DNA from: Aquisphaera giovannonii
Lineage (GTDB): Bacteria > Planctomycetota > Planctomycetia > Isosphaerales > Isosphaeraceae
Reading direction: 5' to 3'
DNA: 64,000 nt
NCBI RefSeq assembly: GCF_008087625.1
Contig: NZ_CP042997.1
Location: 7,874,001 to 7,938,000, forward strand
How positions within the stretch are numbered: the first letter of the stretch is position 1; each line of letters begins with the position of its first letter. The notes under the pieces were generated by a model that made no database searches, was not told the origin of the DNA, and saw only the letters and a program-made list of their open reading frames with translations. Below, piece by piece: positions 34,392 to 43,883 of this stretch. The translations under genes and the position numbers were made by a program.

Positions 34392-36149
34392 ATGGCGCAG
34401 AAGGCAGCCGGGAACGCTGAGGACACCATGGGCTGGGGCGACGATCCCGCGGAGGCCCCGGTCCGCGACCTCACCGGGGTCACGCTCGGCGACTTCCAGA
34501 TCCAGCGCATGCTCGGCCGGGGCGGGATGGGGGAGGTGTACCTGGCGACCCAGGTCAGCCTGAGCCGCCCCGTGGCCCTCAAGGTGCTGCATCGTCGCTA
34601 CCTCTCCAACCCGACCTACCTGAGCCGGTTCGAGGCCGAGGCGGCTGCGGTCGCCAAGCTCAACCACCCCAACATCGTCCACGTCTACATGCAGGGCTCG
34701 GTGGACCGGGTGCGGTTCATCGCCATGGAATACGTGGACGGGACCAACCTCCGCGACTACCTATCCAAGAAGGGGGCGCTCGACCTGCCCCTGGCCGTGT
34801 CGATCATGCGGCAGGCCGGCATGGCGATCGGGGCGGCGGGCGAGGTGGGGCTGGTCCATCGGGACATCAAGCCGGAGAACATCCTGCTGACGAAGAAGGG
34901 CCGCGTGAAGGTGGCCGACTTCGGCCTCTGCCGGGACCTCGAGGCGGACCGGATGCACGTGACGCAGCCGGGCACGACGATGGGGACGCCCCTGTACATG
35001 AGCCCGGAGCAGGCGCAAGGGAAGCACCTGGATCATCGGAGCGACCTCTATTCGCTCGGCGTGACCTTCTACCACATGCTCACGGGCGAGCCGCCCTTCC
35101 GGGCCGAGTCGGCGGTGGCCCTGGCGATGAAGCACGTGACCGAGCAGCCGATCGGCCTGCGGCTCCGCCGCGAGGAGATCCCGGTCGAGCTGGAACGCCT
35201 AGTCCTCAAGCTGATGGCCAAGTCGCCCGGCGACCGCTACCAGTCCGCGGCCGAGATGCTGGCGGACCTGGCGCGGATCCGCGGCCAGATCATGGGGTCC
35301 GCGCAGGTCACCGGCGCCGAGCTGAGCGTCGCGTCGCCGTCGCTCTCCAAGGGCGAGGATCCCCCGATCTCGATCAGCGGCGTCAAGGCGCTGGCCGCCG
35401 TCGGGCCGGCGTCGCCCCGCCGGGACGGCATCGGGGACCGGCTGGCGAGGCCGGCCGTCCTGGCGGCGCTGGCCGCCGCAGGGCTGGTGGCCGGCGCGGC
35501 ATCGGCCTGGATGGCCAGGCCCACGATCCGGTTCGCGGACGCGAAGCCGGGCACCGCCGCCCCGGGATTGAGGCTGGAGACCGCCTGGGCCGGCGTCCCC
35601 AGGCAGGAGAGCGCCGAGGCGCAGTTCCGCTACGCCCTGCTCCGGGCCCCGATGCTCGAGCTCCCGGCCGCGTGGGCGGCGGTCCCCGGCTATCATCCGA
35701 AGCCGTCGGAATGGGTCTCCTCAGCCTACCTCCACCTGGCCCGCCGGTACTTCCGGGAGGGGGACGTCCGCCGGCTCAACACGCTCCGCGACGAGCTGGC
35801 CGCCTGGGCGGCCGCCAGGACGGAGGACCGCGAGCTGGTGGAGCTGCTGGGCCCGGCGCTGAAGCTCCTCACGGGAGACCTGGACGGGGTGATCGCGGGC
35901 ATGTCGGGGCTGACCTTCGCGGTGGACCGGCCGGCGGCCCAGGGGCGGGAGGAGCTCCGCCTCTTCGACCCCGGCCTGCTCGAGTTCGGCGCTGAGATCG
36001 CGTCCCGGGCCATCAAGCTGACGGGCCAGGCCGGCGAGTCGGCGGGCCAGATCAAGAGGGACAAGCTGGTGGGCATCCAGCGCCGGCTGATGGTCTCGCT
36101 GAGGCGGGTGCGGGAGCTGGAATGGCGCAGGCAGTCGGGTCCGGTCTGA
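34392..36149 (+). CDS. Membrane-bound Ser/Thr protein kinase
   Basis: I chose ATG 34392 (585 residues); GTG 34350 and ATG 34428 are alternatives. The PknB-type kinase domain spans about residues 32-300: LGRGGMGEVYLATQ (glycine loop), PVALKVLHRRY (Lys), VGLVHRDIKPENILL (catalytic loop), VADFGLC (DFG) and TPLYMSPEQAQG (APE-like). One membrane helix follows at about 352-375 (VLAALAAAGLVAGAASAW), with an extracytoplasmic domain of about 200 residues at the C-terminus. The kinase faces the cytoplasm. It is 31 bases upstream of an FHA-phosphatase gene, so the two probably form one signalling unit. Confidence 0.93.
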   Translation: MAQKAAGNAEDTMGWGDDPAEAPVRDLTGVTLGDFQIQRMLGRGGMGEVYLATQVSLSRPVALKVLHRRYLSNPTYLSRFEAEAAAVAKLNHPNIVHVYMQGSVDRVRFIAMEYVDGTNLRDYLSKKGALDLPLAVSIMRQAGMAIGAAGEVGLVHRDIKPENILLTKKGRVKVADFGLCRDLEADRMHVTQPGTTMGTPLYMSPEQAQGKHLDHRSDLYSLGVTFYHMLTGEPPFRAESAVALAMKHVTEQPIGLRLRREEIPVELERLVLKLMAKSPGDRYQSAAEMLADLARIRGQIMGSAQVTGAELSVASPSLSKGEDPPISISGVKALAAVGPASPRRDGIGDRLARPAVLAALAAAGLVAGAASAWMARPTIRFADAKPGTAAPGLRLETAWAGVPRQESAEAQFRYALLRAPMLELPAAWAAVPGYHPKPSEWVSSAYLHLARRYFREGDVRRLNTLRDELAAWAAARTEDRELVELLGPALKLLTGDLDGVIAGMSGLTFAVDRPAAQGREELRLFDPGLLEFGAEIASRAIKLTGQAGESAGQIKRDKLVGIQRRLMVSLRRVRELEWRRQSGPV

Positions 36150-36180
36150 GGGTCACGGCGAAGGCACCGGAGCTACGGTC

Positions 36181-37899
36181 ATGGCATTGCTGAAACGGGC
36201 CAACGGCGAGGCCGCGGGCCAGATCATCGAGCTGAAGCAGGAGCGGACGGTGATCGGCAGGTCGCCGGAGCACTGCCAGATCATCCTCGACCCCAACGGG
36301 GTGAGCCGCCGCCACGCCGAGATCTACCGCTCCGGCGCCGACTACTTCATCGCCGATTTGAACTCGCGGAACCAGACCCGCGTCAACAACGTCAAGCTGC
36401 TGCCGGGAAACGACCACCTGCTGGCGCCCGGCGATCGGATCAACATCTGCGACGTCGAGTTCCTCTACTATCCCAAGCTGCCGATCGAGTCGGCCGCCAG
36501 GGACGCCGACGTCGTGATCGTCGCCGAGGGGGACGCCGCCGACGTCCCGCACCTGCACACGCTCGACGCCTCGCGGTCCAGCGCCATGGCGGCCATGGTG
36601 AAGCCCGAGCTGAAGCTCAAGGCGATCATCGAGATCAGCCGCAACCTCTCGACCGAGCTGAGGATCGACAAGGTCGCGCCGCGGATCCTCGACTCCCTGA
36701 TGGAGTCGTTCCCCCAGGCCGAGCGGCTCTTCCTCATCCTCGTCGACCCGGACACCAAGCGGCTGATCCGCAAGGCGTTCCGCTGCCGCCCCGGCCGCCG
36801 CTCCAGCTTCTCCTCGACCGTGCCGGCCGACGAGGCGCAGGTGAGCATCAGCCGGTCGATCGTCAACCAGGTGCTCGTGCAGAAGAAGGGCGTCCTGAGC
36901 CAGGACGCCAGCATGGACAAGAACCTGCCCACGAGCGCCTCGATCGCCGACCTGAAGATCCGCTCGGTCATGTGCGTCCCGCTGCTGACCCCCGACGGCC
37001 AGGCGCTGGGGATCCTGCAGCTCGACACCAGCGACCGCAAGCAGTTCGGCAACGACGACCTGGAGGTCCTGACCGCCGTGGCCTCGCAGGCGGCGATCGC
37101 GATCCAGAACGCCGAACTGCACGAGAAGTCGCTGGAGCGGGAGCGGCTCGACCGGGACCTGAAGATCGCCGAGCAGGTCCAGAAGCGGTTCCTGCCGCAG
37201 TCGGTGCCGGAGATCCCAGGCTACGAGTTCTTCGCGCACTACGAGCCGACTTATGAGGTCGGCGGCGATTACTACGACTTCGTCCCGCTGCCGGGGAATC
37301 GGTACGCGGTGGCCGTCGGCGACGTCTCCGGCAAGGGGGTGGCCGCGGCGCTGATGATGGCCAAGTTCTCCGGCGACACGCGCTACTGCATCCTCACGGA
37401 GAACTCCCCCGGCGAGGCCGCTCGCGAGCTCAACAGCCTGCTCTTCGCCGCGGGGATCGACGAGAAGTTCATCACCCTGAGCCTGAGCGTCCTGGACGTC
37501 GAGACGCGGACGCTGTCGCTCAGCTCCGCCGGCCACCCCGCCATCCTGATCCGCCGGGCCTCCGGCCGGGTGGAGGAGGTGGGCGAGGACATCGCCGGCT
37601 TCCCCCTGGGGATCATCCCGGGGACCGAGTATCAGCACACCGAGGTCTCGCTGGAGCCAGGGGACGTCGCCGTGGTCTATTCCGACGGCGTGACCGACGG
37701 CCGGAACACGCGCGAGGAGATCTACCACACGAAGGAGCATCCCCGGCTCAGCAAGCGGCTCCGCGAGACCACGGGCGGGCCGGACGTGGTGGGCCGGGCG
37801 ATCCTCCAGGACATCCGCGAGTACACGGCGGGCCACGCCCAGGTGGACGACATCACGCTCGTCTGCTTCGGCCCGGTCTCCCGGCCGGCCGGCCGCTGA
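36181..37899 (+). CDS. FHA-GAF-PP2C (SpoIIE/RsbU-type) phosphatase
   Basis: The 572-residue protein has three domains in order. An FHA domain covers about residues 5-98 (TVIGRSPEHCQIIL, GVSRRHAEIY, LNSRNQTRVN) and binds phosphothreonine. A GAF domain covers about 145-310 (IIEISRNLSTELRIDKVAPR, IRSVMCVPLLTPDGQALGIL). The PPM/SpoIIE phosphatase domain covers about 335-565 (EVGGDYYDFVPL, VAVGDVSGKGVAAALMMA, SSAGHPAILIRR, VVYSDGVTDGRN, QVDDITLVCFG). Such enzymes usually dephosphorylate STAS anti-anti-sigma proteins. The FHA domain could dock on the upstream kinase. A STAS protein is encoded about 4 kb downstream. Confidence 0.93.
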   Translation: MALLKRANGEAAGQIIELKQERTVIGRSPEHCQIILDPNGVSRRHAEIYRSGADYFIADLNSRNQTRVNNVKLLPGNDHLLAPGDRINICDVEFLYYPKLPIESAARDADVVIVAEGDAADVPHLHTLDASRSSAMAAMVKPELKLKAIIEISRNLSTELRIDKVAPRILDSLMESFPQAERLFLILVDPDTKRLIRKAFRCRPGRRSSFSSTVPADEAQVSISRSIVNQVLVQKKGVLSQDASMDKNLPTSASIADLKIRSVMCVPLLTPDGQALGILQLDTSDRKQFGNDDLEVLTAVASQAAIAIQNAELHEKSLERERLDRDLKIAEQVQKRFLPQSVPEIPGYEFFAHYEPTYEVGGDYYDFVPLPGNRYAVAVGDVSGKGVAAALMMAKFSGDTRYCILTENSPGEAARELNSLLFAAGIDEKFITLSLSVLDVETRTLSLSSAGHPAILIRRASGRVEEVGEDIAGFPLGIIPGTEYQHTEVSLEPGDVAVVYSDGVTDGRNTREEIYHTKEHPRLSKRLRETTGGPDVVGRAILQDIREYTAGHAQVDDITLVCFGPVSRPAGR

Positions 37900-37978
37900 T
37901 CGGCCGCGATGCCCGCCCCCGGCCCGGGCGGGGCCGTCCACGGTCTACCCGCCGCCAGCCCATGCACGGATCCGCACC

Positions 37979-39577
37979 ATGTCCCTGAAGATCAGCAACC
38001 TCCGCCTCGAGATCGACGATCGCGAGGAGGACCTCCCCCGACGCGTCGCCGGCCGGCTCGGCATCGCCCCCGGCGACCTCCTGCGCTGGAGGATCCTACG
38101 CAAGAGCCTGGACGCCCGTCGGCACGACGACCTCCATTTCATGTACGCGATGGAGGTGGACATCCCCCCCGACGCGGCCGGGCGGCTGGCCGCGGCCTCG
38201 GACCCCGACGTGCGGGCCTTCGAGCCGGAGCCGTTCTCCTGGCCGCCCCCCGGCGACCGCCCCCTGGAGCACCGGCCGGTGATCATCGGCGCCGGGCCCG
38301 CGGGGCTGCTGGCGGGCTACTTCCTGGCCGAGCAGGGCTACCGCCCCCTGATCCTGGAGCGCGGTCGCGCCGTCAAGGACCGCGTCGCCGACGTCCGCCG
38401 GTTCGACGCCGGCGGCCCGATCGACCCCGAGAGCAACTACCTCTTCGGCGAAGGCGGCGCGGGGACGTTCAGCGACGGCAAGCTGACCAGCCGCGCCACC
38501 GGCCCGGACGTGACGCGGATCCTCGAGGTCCTCGCCGAGTGCCACGGCAAGCCCTCGATCATCTACGAGCACCGCCCCCACCTGGGCTCCAACCGCCTGC
38601 CCCTGGTGGTCCGCACCCTCCGCCGCAAGCTCGAGGCGATGGGCGGCGAGGTGATCTTCTCGTGCCGGGCGGAGGACCTGGACGTCGCGGACGGCCGGAT
38701 GCGAGGCGTCGCGACCAGCTCCGGATACATCCCGGCCGAGGTCGTCATCCTGGCGGCGGGCCACAGCGCCCGGGACACCTACGGCCTCCTGCTGAGGCGC
38801 GGGATCCCGATCGCCGCGAAGCCCTTCCAGTTCGGCGTCCGGATCGAGCAGCCGCAGGAGCAGATCGACGCGGTGCGTTACGGCGGCCGGTCGGGCCACC
38901 CCGCGCTCGGCGCCGCCGACTACGGGCTGTCGGTCCGGGCGGGGGGCTGCGACCTGTTCACCTTCTGCATGTGCGCCGGCGGCTACGTCATGCCGAGCGT
39001 CAGCGAGCCCGGCTACTTCTGCACCAACGGCATGAGCGAGAGCCGGCACGACTCGCCGTATGCCAACAGCGGCCTGGTCGTGACGATCGACCCGGCGGAG
39101 ACCGGCAGCCGTCACCCGCTGGCCGGCGTCCACTTCCAGCAGCGGTTCGAGCGGATGGCCTACCTGGCGGCCGGGCGGTCCTACGCGGCCCCGATCCAGT
39201 GGGTCCGGGATTTCCTCCGGGCGCGGCCCAGCCGAGGCAAGCTCCCCTCGAGCTACAGCCGCGTCGACACCGTCCCCACCGACCTGAACGCCATCCTGCC
39301 CGCCAAGGTCTGCGAGGCCCTCGTCCGCGGCCTCCCCGCCATGGACCGGCGGCTCCAGGGCTCGTTCCTCAGGCATGCGACGCTCACCGGGCCGGAAGCC
39401 CGTGGCAGCTCGCCCGTCCGCATCCCCCGCGATCCGGAGAGCCGTCAGAGCCCCGCCGTCGCCGGGCTCTACCCCTGCGGCGAGGGGGCGGGCTTCGCGG
39501 GCGGCATCATCAGCGCGGCGGTCGATGGGCTCCGGACCGCCCGGGCGATCGCCGCCGCCTTCGCCCGCCCGGGATGA
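37979..39577 (+). CDS. COG2509-type FAD-dependent oxidoreductase
   Basis: The 532-residue protein starts MSLKISNLRLEIDDREEDLP, a short N-terminal domain typical of this family. A Rossmann FAD-binding motif follows (PVIIGAGPAGLLAGYFLAEQGY, then LILERG). GPIDPESNYLFGEGGAGTFS, GGEVIFSCRAEDL, VILAAGHSARDTYGLLLRRG and GLYPCGEGAGFAGGIISAAVDGLRTA complete the pattern. The reaction is not established for this group. It lies 79 bases after the phosphatase gene in the same direction, but no functional link is evident. Confidence 0.9.
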   Translation: MSLKISNLRLEIDDREEDLPRRVAGRLGIAPGDLLRWRILRKSLDARRHDDLHFMYAMEVDIPPDAAGRLAAASDPDVRAFEPEPFSWPPPGDRPLEHRPVIIGAGPAGLLAGYFLAEQGYRPLILERGRAVKDRVADVRRFDAGGPIDPESNYLFGEGGAGTFSDGKLTSRATGPDVTRILEVLAECHGKPSIIYEHRPHLGSNRLPLVVRTLRRKLEAMGGEVIFSCRAEDLDVADGRMRGVATSSGYIPAEVVILAAGHSARDTYGLLLRRGIPIAAKPFQFGVRIEQPQEQIDAVRYGGRSGHPALGAADYGLSVRAGGCDLFTFCMCAGGYVMPSVSEPGYFCTNGMSESRHDSPYANSGLVVTIDPAETGSRHPLAGVHFQQRFERMAYLAAGRSYAAPIQWVRDFLRARPSRGKLPSSYSRVDTVPTDLNAILPAKVCEALVRGLPAMDRRLQGSFLRHATLTGPEARGSSPVRIPRDPESRQSPAVAGLYPCGEGAGFAGGIISAAVDGLRTARAIAAAFARPG

Positions 39578-39817
39578 AGCGGCTGTAGGCAATCCGTGTC
39601 AATTCCATGCAATAGTTGATTCCGAAGATGTGCGTAACAGCATCAATGTGTCCTTCTCTACATCGATGGCATGGAGATTGTCTGGATACGCTGCGTTGAG
39701 CCGGTATTCGTGCTGCTTTTAGCAAACATCGCGGCGAATCGGTTGGACGATCCGGCGAGGGGTCCTTAGCATTGCGGTTCGCCAGAGCCGGCAGCAGACC
39801 CTCGCGGGCCCATCGTC

Positions 39818-40567
39818 ATGATCATTGAGTGTCCGAAGTGTCACTTTTCGGGCCGGATTCCCAGCTACGCACTGGACACGCCCTACAACGCGAGGTGTCC
39901 GCGCTGTCGCTTCCGGTTCGAGCTCAACACGCTGCTGGCCGGCGCTCCCGATGACGCGCTGGAGGCCCCGGGCATCGACGGCCTGGAGGCTGAGACCGGC
40001 GATGGTCCCGCCGGGGATCCGGGCGCGTCATCGTACGAATTGAAGGCGATCGCCGAAGAATTCGACGCGGGGCCCTCGGTCGCCGAGGACCTGGACTGGC
40101 GAGGCGACGGCCACTCCGCCGACCTCGCGGGCGTGGCGGCCTCGTCGGGGGCGCCGATCGACGACCGGGGAGACCCGACCGTCGCGGCCTCGGGCTTCCT
40201 GGGCCCGCGCTGGAGCGCGTCCGATCCCTGGTACAGTCGGGTGCTGCAGGCCTGGGGCGTCGCGTTCCTGATCTGGGCCGCGCTCATCCTGGGCAGGAGC
40301 CTGCAATGGATGTTCGCGGCCGACGGCGACGCATCCGGCCCGGGTCATCTCGTCGCGACGGTCTGCTGCGTCGTGCTCCTGGTGCCCGGTTCCGCCGCCC
40401 TCTTCCTGCTCGTGGACCTGAGCCGCTACCTCCGGAGGAGGACGCTCGCCCCGGAGCCCTCCGAGGACGCCCGTCGCCCGCCCGTATTCGACGGTCGCCT
40501 CTCCGGTCCGATGGGCCTCTGGGGCCGTGCCTCCCGGATCGCGAACGGCACGCGGCCGCAGGTTTGA
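39818..40567 (+). CDS. Zinc-finger and two-helix membrane protein
   Basis: The 249-residue protein starts with an MJ0042-type zinc finger: IIECPKCHFSGRIPSYALDT followed by ARCPRCRFRFEL (two CxxC pairs). An acidic, probably disordered stretch runs to about residue 120. Two membrane segments follow (VLQAWGVAFLIWAALILG and LVATVCCVVLLVPGSAALFLLV), then a basic tail. Proteins of this design are common in planctomycetes and delta-proteobacteria and have no known function. The 240 bases upstream hold no gene. Confidence 0.8.
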   Translation: MIIECPKCHFSGRIPSYALDTPYNARCPRCRFRFELNTLLAGAPDDALEAPGIDGLEAETGDGPAGDPGASSYELKAIAEEFDAGPSVAEDLDWRGDGHSADLAGVAASSGAPIDDRGDPTVAASGFLGPRWSASDPWYSRVLQAWGVAFLIWAALILGRSLQWMFAADGDASGPGHLVATVCCVVLLVPGSAALFLLVDLSRYLRRRTLAPEPSEDARRPPVFDGRLSGPMGLWGRASRIANGTRPQV

Positions 40568-40698
40568 ACCCGATAGCGCAGGCGACTCGGGCACCCTGAC
40601 TCCTTCGGAGTGGCAGCCGATGGGGATCCCGACTTGTCGCCGGAAGGGCACCGGGCCTCTGTGGATCTTCTTGGTGATCCGGAGCACGGACCGCAAGG

Positions 40699-41640
40699 CT
40701 ACGAGGGAGGCAGCGGATTAGGTCGGAAGTGTCGCTTCGGATAGTTCACGTGGGGAGGACGGCGGACTTCGCTCACCTTCCGCTGGAGGACGATGGCCTC
40801 GTCGAACTTCGCTTGGGACGCCTCGAAGAAGTGGCGTCCGATTGGTGCCGGCCAGTCCCCTTTTCGACGCTCGCCGGCCGGCATCCTGGGTCTGCCATCA
40901 AGCCGAGGGAACTGCTCTTCGACGCCCAGGACGTCGCAGTCCGGTAAGGTTAGGGCCCACTGAGAAAGGACGTCGTGCCCGCAATCCGCGACCAGGCTTT
41001 GTGATTCAAGCCTCTGTGTCCCGTGGTTCGCCGCACTGATAGACTTGTTGACATTCGCAGCCAGTTCATCCGGGTCCAGAGTCTCGTAGTCCTCGAGGCC
41101 CGGAAGTTTGGCTAGATCAGTCGCGATGTCTTGCCCCGGGCGCTCTTGATGAGAGAGTCGTTTCTCCGGTTGCTTGATCAGCTCATCCTTGCCGGCAAGC
41201 TCCTCGCCTTTCAGGCGGAACTCCTTCGCCAGGCGATGGCATGCGCCCTCACCATGTGCCTCGAGATTGCGAAATTGCGCCTCCGGACCTTTCGCATTCG
41301 CCTCGGACTATGGCGCCTCGAGCTGCGCTACCGCCTCACGATGGCGTGCCGATCTTTCGGCCTCCTCTGTTGCCGCATCCGCGTCCTCCATTATCGCCTC
41401 CGCGTCCTCCAGCTTCGCCGTAAGCTTCGCCTCGCAGAGGCGCGAGTACGCAAGCTCCGCCTCGGCCCCGTAAGCATTGACGTCGCGGAAGAGCAGTTAG
41501 GTGAGAGGGGTACAGCTGGCCAAAACCCCCGCCCAGACCTTTGAGGCGTCCCACCCGAAGGCCGTCAGGCCCCGTCGTTGCTCTTTCCTGGCGAAGTAGG
41601 CCGAAAAGTCATACCCCGAAGAGGTCTTTTGCCCGCCCAT
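40699..41640 (-). pseudogene. Coiled-coil protein gene with two in-frame stops
   Basis: One frame of 314 codons runs on the minus strand from ATG 41640 (MGGQKTSSGYDFSAYFARKE, then RGLTAFGWDASKVWAGVLAS) to TAG at 40699. It is broken only by TAA at 41497-41499 and TAG at 41308-41310. Between and after them the translation is protein-like: LFRDVNAYGAEAELAYSRLC, AKLEDAEAIMEDADAATEEA, HRLAKEFRLKGEELAGKDEL, DLAKLPGLEDYETLDPDELA and HDVLSQWALTLPDCDVLGVE. The middle ~100 residues are Glu/Ala-rich and probably coiled coil. The family is not recognised. Retained frame with two stops suggests a young pseudogene. Confidence 0.55.
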
Positions 41641-41974
41641 TACCGGAGCTCTTTCCGCTCCTTCGGCCGGCTGACTCAGCCGATGTACGTCCCTCTGACC
41701 TTCATGGCCTCAATTGCACGGGCCTGCTCGTTCCAGAGCCCGTTGCGGACACCTCCGTCCGCGTGGGCGTGAACTGGCCCACCGCGCCGTTGGCTCATGG
41801 GGCCCCTCGACGGTGTCGGGGAGAGCCGCCTGGCACCATGGAATGAGGCGGACGCCCACAGTCGGCCCAGGAAGGCCGTAACGTGAAAGCTAGTTCACCC
41901 CGCTCCCGTATGGATGTTGGGGCGGGCTTGGCCGCGGAAATGGTCTGGCCGGAGCTATGTGGAGGCTTGCTCAG
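41641..41974. other. Intergenic region between the decayed gene and tRNA-Arg
   Basis: These 334 bases lie upstream of the decayed minus-strand gene. GGAGCGGAAAGAGCTCC close to its ATG may be a ribosome site. I see nothing else I can support, although some minus-strand stretches (around 41690-41760) look weakly protein-like and could extend the decayed locus. Confidence 0.35.
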
Positions 41975-42048
41975 TACGCCCGACAGGATTTGAACCTGTA
42001 ACCTTCGGCTCCGGAGGCCGACGCTCTATCCAGTTGAGCCACGGGCGC
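41975..42048 (-). tRNA. tRNA-Arg(CCG)
   Basis: The minus strand folds as a standard 74-nt tRNA. The acceptor GCGCCCG pairs with CGGGCGT (one G-U at the end), with discriminator A. The D-arm is GCTCAACTGGATAGAGC, the anticodon stem TCGGC/GCCGA with loop CTCCGGA, and the T-arm ACAGG-TTCAAAT-CCTGT. The anticodon is CCG, reading CGG codons. CCA is not encoded. Confidence 0.93.
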
Positions 42049-42143
42049 TTCGATAAATCTATTCCAACGTGTCGCGGGCCGATTGTCAAGGGCCAGGATC
42101 CGGGGTCACGCGACGACGCCTGCGGGAGGGCATGGCGGCGGGC

Positions 42144-42512
42144 TCAGGGCCGGAATGCCTTGAGGGCGGATGCCCGATCGTCGTAGATCATGAAGAGCGA
42201 CTCGAAGTGGCTGATCCGGAACGTGTCCTTGAGGACCGGCCCCAGGCCGGTGATCTTGAGCTGGCCCTTGGCCTTCTGGACCTCCTTGGCCAGCCTCGCG
42301 AGCTGCGCGAGCATCGTGCTGGAGACGTACTGGACGTTCTTGAAATCGATGAGCAGCTTGTGCCTGGCCTGCTCCGTCAGAATGGCGATGAGCTCGTCCC
42401 CGATCGACTGGACGAGCCCGCTTTCGAACATGAGGCTGGAGTCGACGAAGTCGATCACGGCCACCCCGTCCACGTCCTCGAGCCTGAGGTGATTCGGCGT
42501 GGGCATCGACAT
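42144..42512 (-). CDS. STAS-domain anti-anti-sigma factor
   Basis: The start at 42512 ([20 protein letters not shown]) follows GAAAGGGA; a longer ORF to 42605 lacks a ribosome site. The 122-residue protein is a single STAS domain of the SpoIIAA/RsbV type: [39 protein letters not shown] (with the Ser that anti-sigma kinases phosphorylate) and [20 protein letters not shown]. Such proteins bind and inactivate anti-sigma kinases when unphosphorylated. The FHA-GAF-PP2C phosphatase at 36181 is a plausible but unproven partner. Confidence 0.88.
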   Translation of the reverse strand: MSMPTPNHLRLEDVDGVAVIDFVDSSLMFESGLVQSIGDELIAILTEQARHKLLIDFKNVQYVSSTMLAQLARLAKEVQKAKGQLKITGLGPVLKDTFRISHFESLFMIYDDRASALKAFRP

Positions 42513-42656
42513 GGCGGTCCCTTTCTCGCGGGTGTTCGCCGAGGGCGATCCGCCTGCCGGGGAAGGCCGGCATCGCACGCCTCGGTCGGGATCATCGATT
42601 AGCATACCGCAACGCGGCCGGGTGCGAAGCCGCGAATCCGGCCCGGGTGCGGCGCT

Positions 42657-43739
42657 TCACGGCCTGGGCCCATCCATAAGCCAGGGCTCATCGACCTCGG
42701 CGTGATTCACGACCTTGCGTCCGTCCGAGGTGTAGACGACGTGGATCCGGCCGTCGGCGGACTGGAAGGCGATCGGATAGCCGTAGTCGCCGTCGCCCGT
42801 GCAGAGGTCGCGGCGGATCGGCCAGGTGCGGTCCGCGTCGGCGGAGACGGCCAGCGACAGGGGCGTGCGGCGATTCATGCTGTGATTATAGGCCAGCAGC
42901 AGCCGGCCGCTCTTCAGCCGCAGCAGGTCCACCGCGGCGTTGGGATTGGGGAAAGACGAGTCCACGCCCTCGCTCCAGGTCCGGCCGCCGTCGCGGGACT
43001 CGGATCGCACGATGTATCCGATCGTGTCCGGCTTGTAGTCGCCGCCCCGGCGGCAGTAGGCGACGAGGCGGCCGTCGGAGAGCTCGGCGGGCGCCGGCTG
43101 GATGTTGCCCTTGGGGGAGCGGATCGGCCCCGTCTTCGTCCAGGCCTTCTCGCGGGCGGAATAGCGCAGGAAGAACGAGTAACTGTCCGGGCCCGTCGCC
43201 TCGGTGTCGTAGCCGCCCTCGTGGTAGAGCGGCAGGAGGTAGTCGCCGTCTCGGAGGACGATCGGCCGGTTCCGGACGAGCGTCCCCTCGTCCTGCACGA
43301 GGACCGAGGCGTCCGACCAGGTCTTCGCCCCGTCGCGGCTGATCTTCACCTGGACGCGCGACGTGGACCAGGTGTCGCCGTAGCGGACGACGTAGAAGAG
43401 CCAGAGAAGCCGGTCGGGGGCCTCCCAGACGACCGCGTTGCCGACCGACCGGAACGGGTCGTGGGCGATCCGCTCGGGGGGCGACCAATCCCGGCTGCCC
43501 TTCGCCCGCCGCGAGCCGAAGACGCCGGTGTCCACGGCGTACTCGCCCGCGCCGCCGTAGTAGACGAGATAGAGGTCGCCGTTGCCCAGCTCGGTCATGC
43601 ACGCCGGGTGCTTGTACGGCCCTGTCTTCACCTCCGGGCCGAAGATCCGCTCGAAGCGGGGCTCGGCGCCGGGGAGGCCGGCCGGCGCCGCCAGCATCGC
43701 GAGCAATCCGATGGGAATCCAGACTGCGAGGGTCTTCAT
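42657..43739 (-). CDS. Secreted sialidase/BNR-repeat protein
   Basis: The start at 43739 (MKTLAVWIPIGLLAMLAAPA) gives a signal peptide and 360 residues; the longer ORF to 43835 lacks one at its N-terminus. The body is a six-bladed sialidase-like propeller with Asp-box/BNR units: KISRDGAKTWSDASVL, ESRDGGRTWSEGVDSS and VSADADRTWPIRRD. LGNGDLYLVYYGGAGEYAVD and RNRPIVLRDGDYLLPLYHEG are typical of exo-alpha-sialidase-like proteins in planctomycetes. It probably acts on sugars outside the cytoplasm; true sialidase activity is not shown. Confidence 0.85.
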   Translation of the reverse strand: MKTLAVWIPIGLLAMLAAPAGLPGAEPRFERIFGPEVKTGPYKHPACMTELGNGDLYLVYYGGAGEYAVDTGVFGSRRAKGSRDWSPPERIAHDPFRSVGNAVVWEAPDRLLWLFYVVRYGDTWSTSRVQVKISRDGAKTWSDASVLVQDEGTLVRNRPIVLRDGDYLLPLYHEGGYDTEATGPDSYSFFLRYSAREKAWTKTGPIRSPKGNIQPAPAELSDGRLVAYCRRGGDYKPDTIGYIVRSESRDGGRTWSEGVDSSFPNPNAAVDLLRLKSGRLLLAYNHSMNRRTPLSLAVSADADRTWPIRRDLCTGDGDYGYPIAFQSADGRIHVVYTSDGRKVVNHAEVDEPWLMDGPRP

Positions 43740-43883
43740 CGACGTGGTCACTCCGATGCCGTGCTTGCGGGGGACGCCCGGGGGACGGACGCCCGGATGG
43801 CCCGTCATTCTGCGATAGCGCAGAGCGGCCGGCAAGGGACGTGACCGGCCCCCGCCCCTCCGCCCCGCCGTGCCTCGTCGCGA

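Noticed and set aside
41336-41554. A Gly-rich 72-codon ORF on the minus strand
   Set aside because: It overlaps the decayed coiled-coil gene in another frame, and its low-complexity Gly/Arg content comes from the GAGGCG-type codon pattern of that gene.
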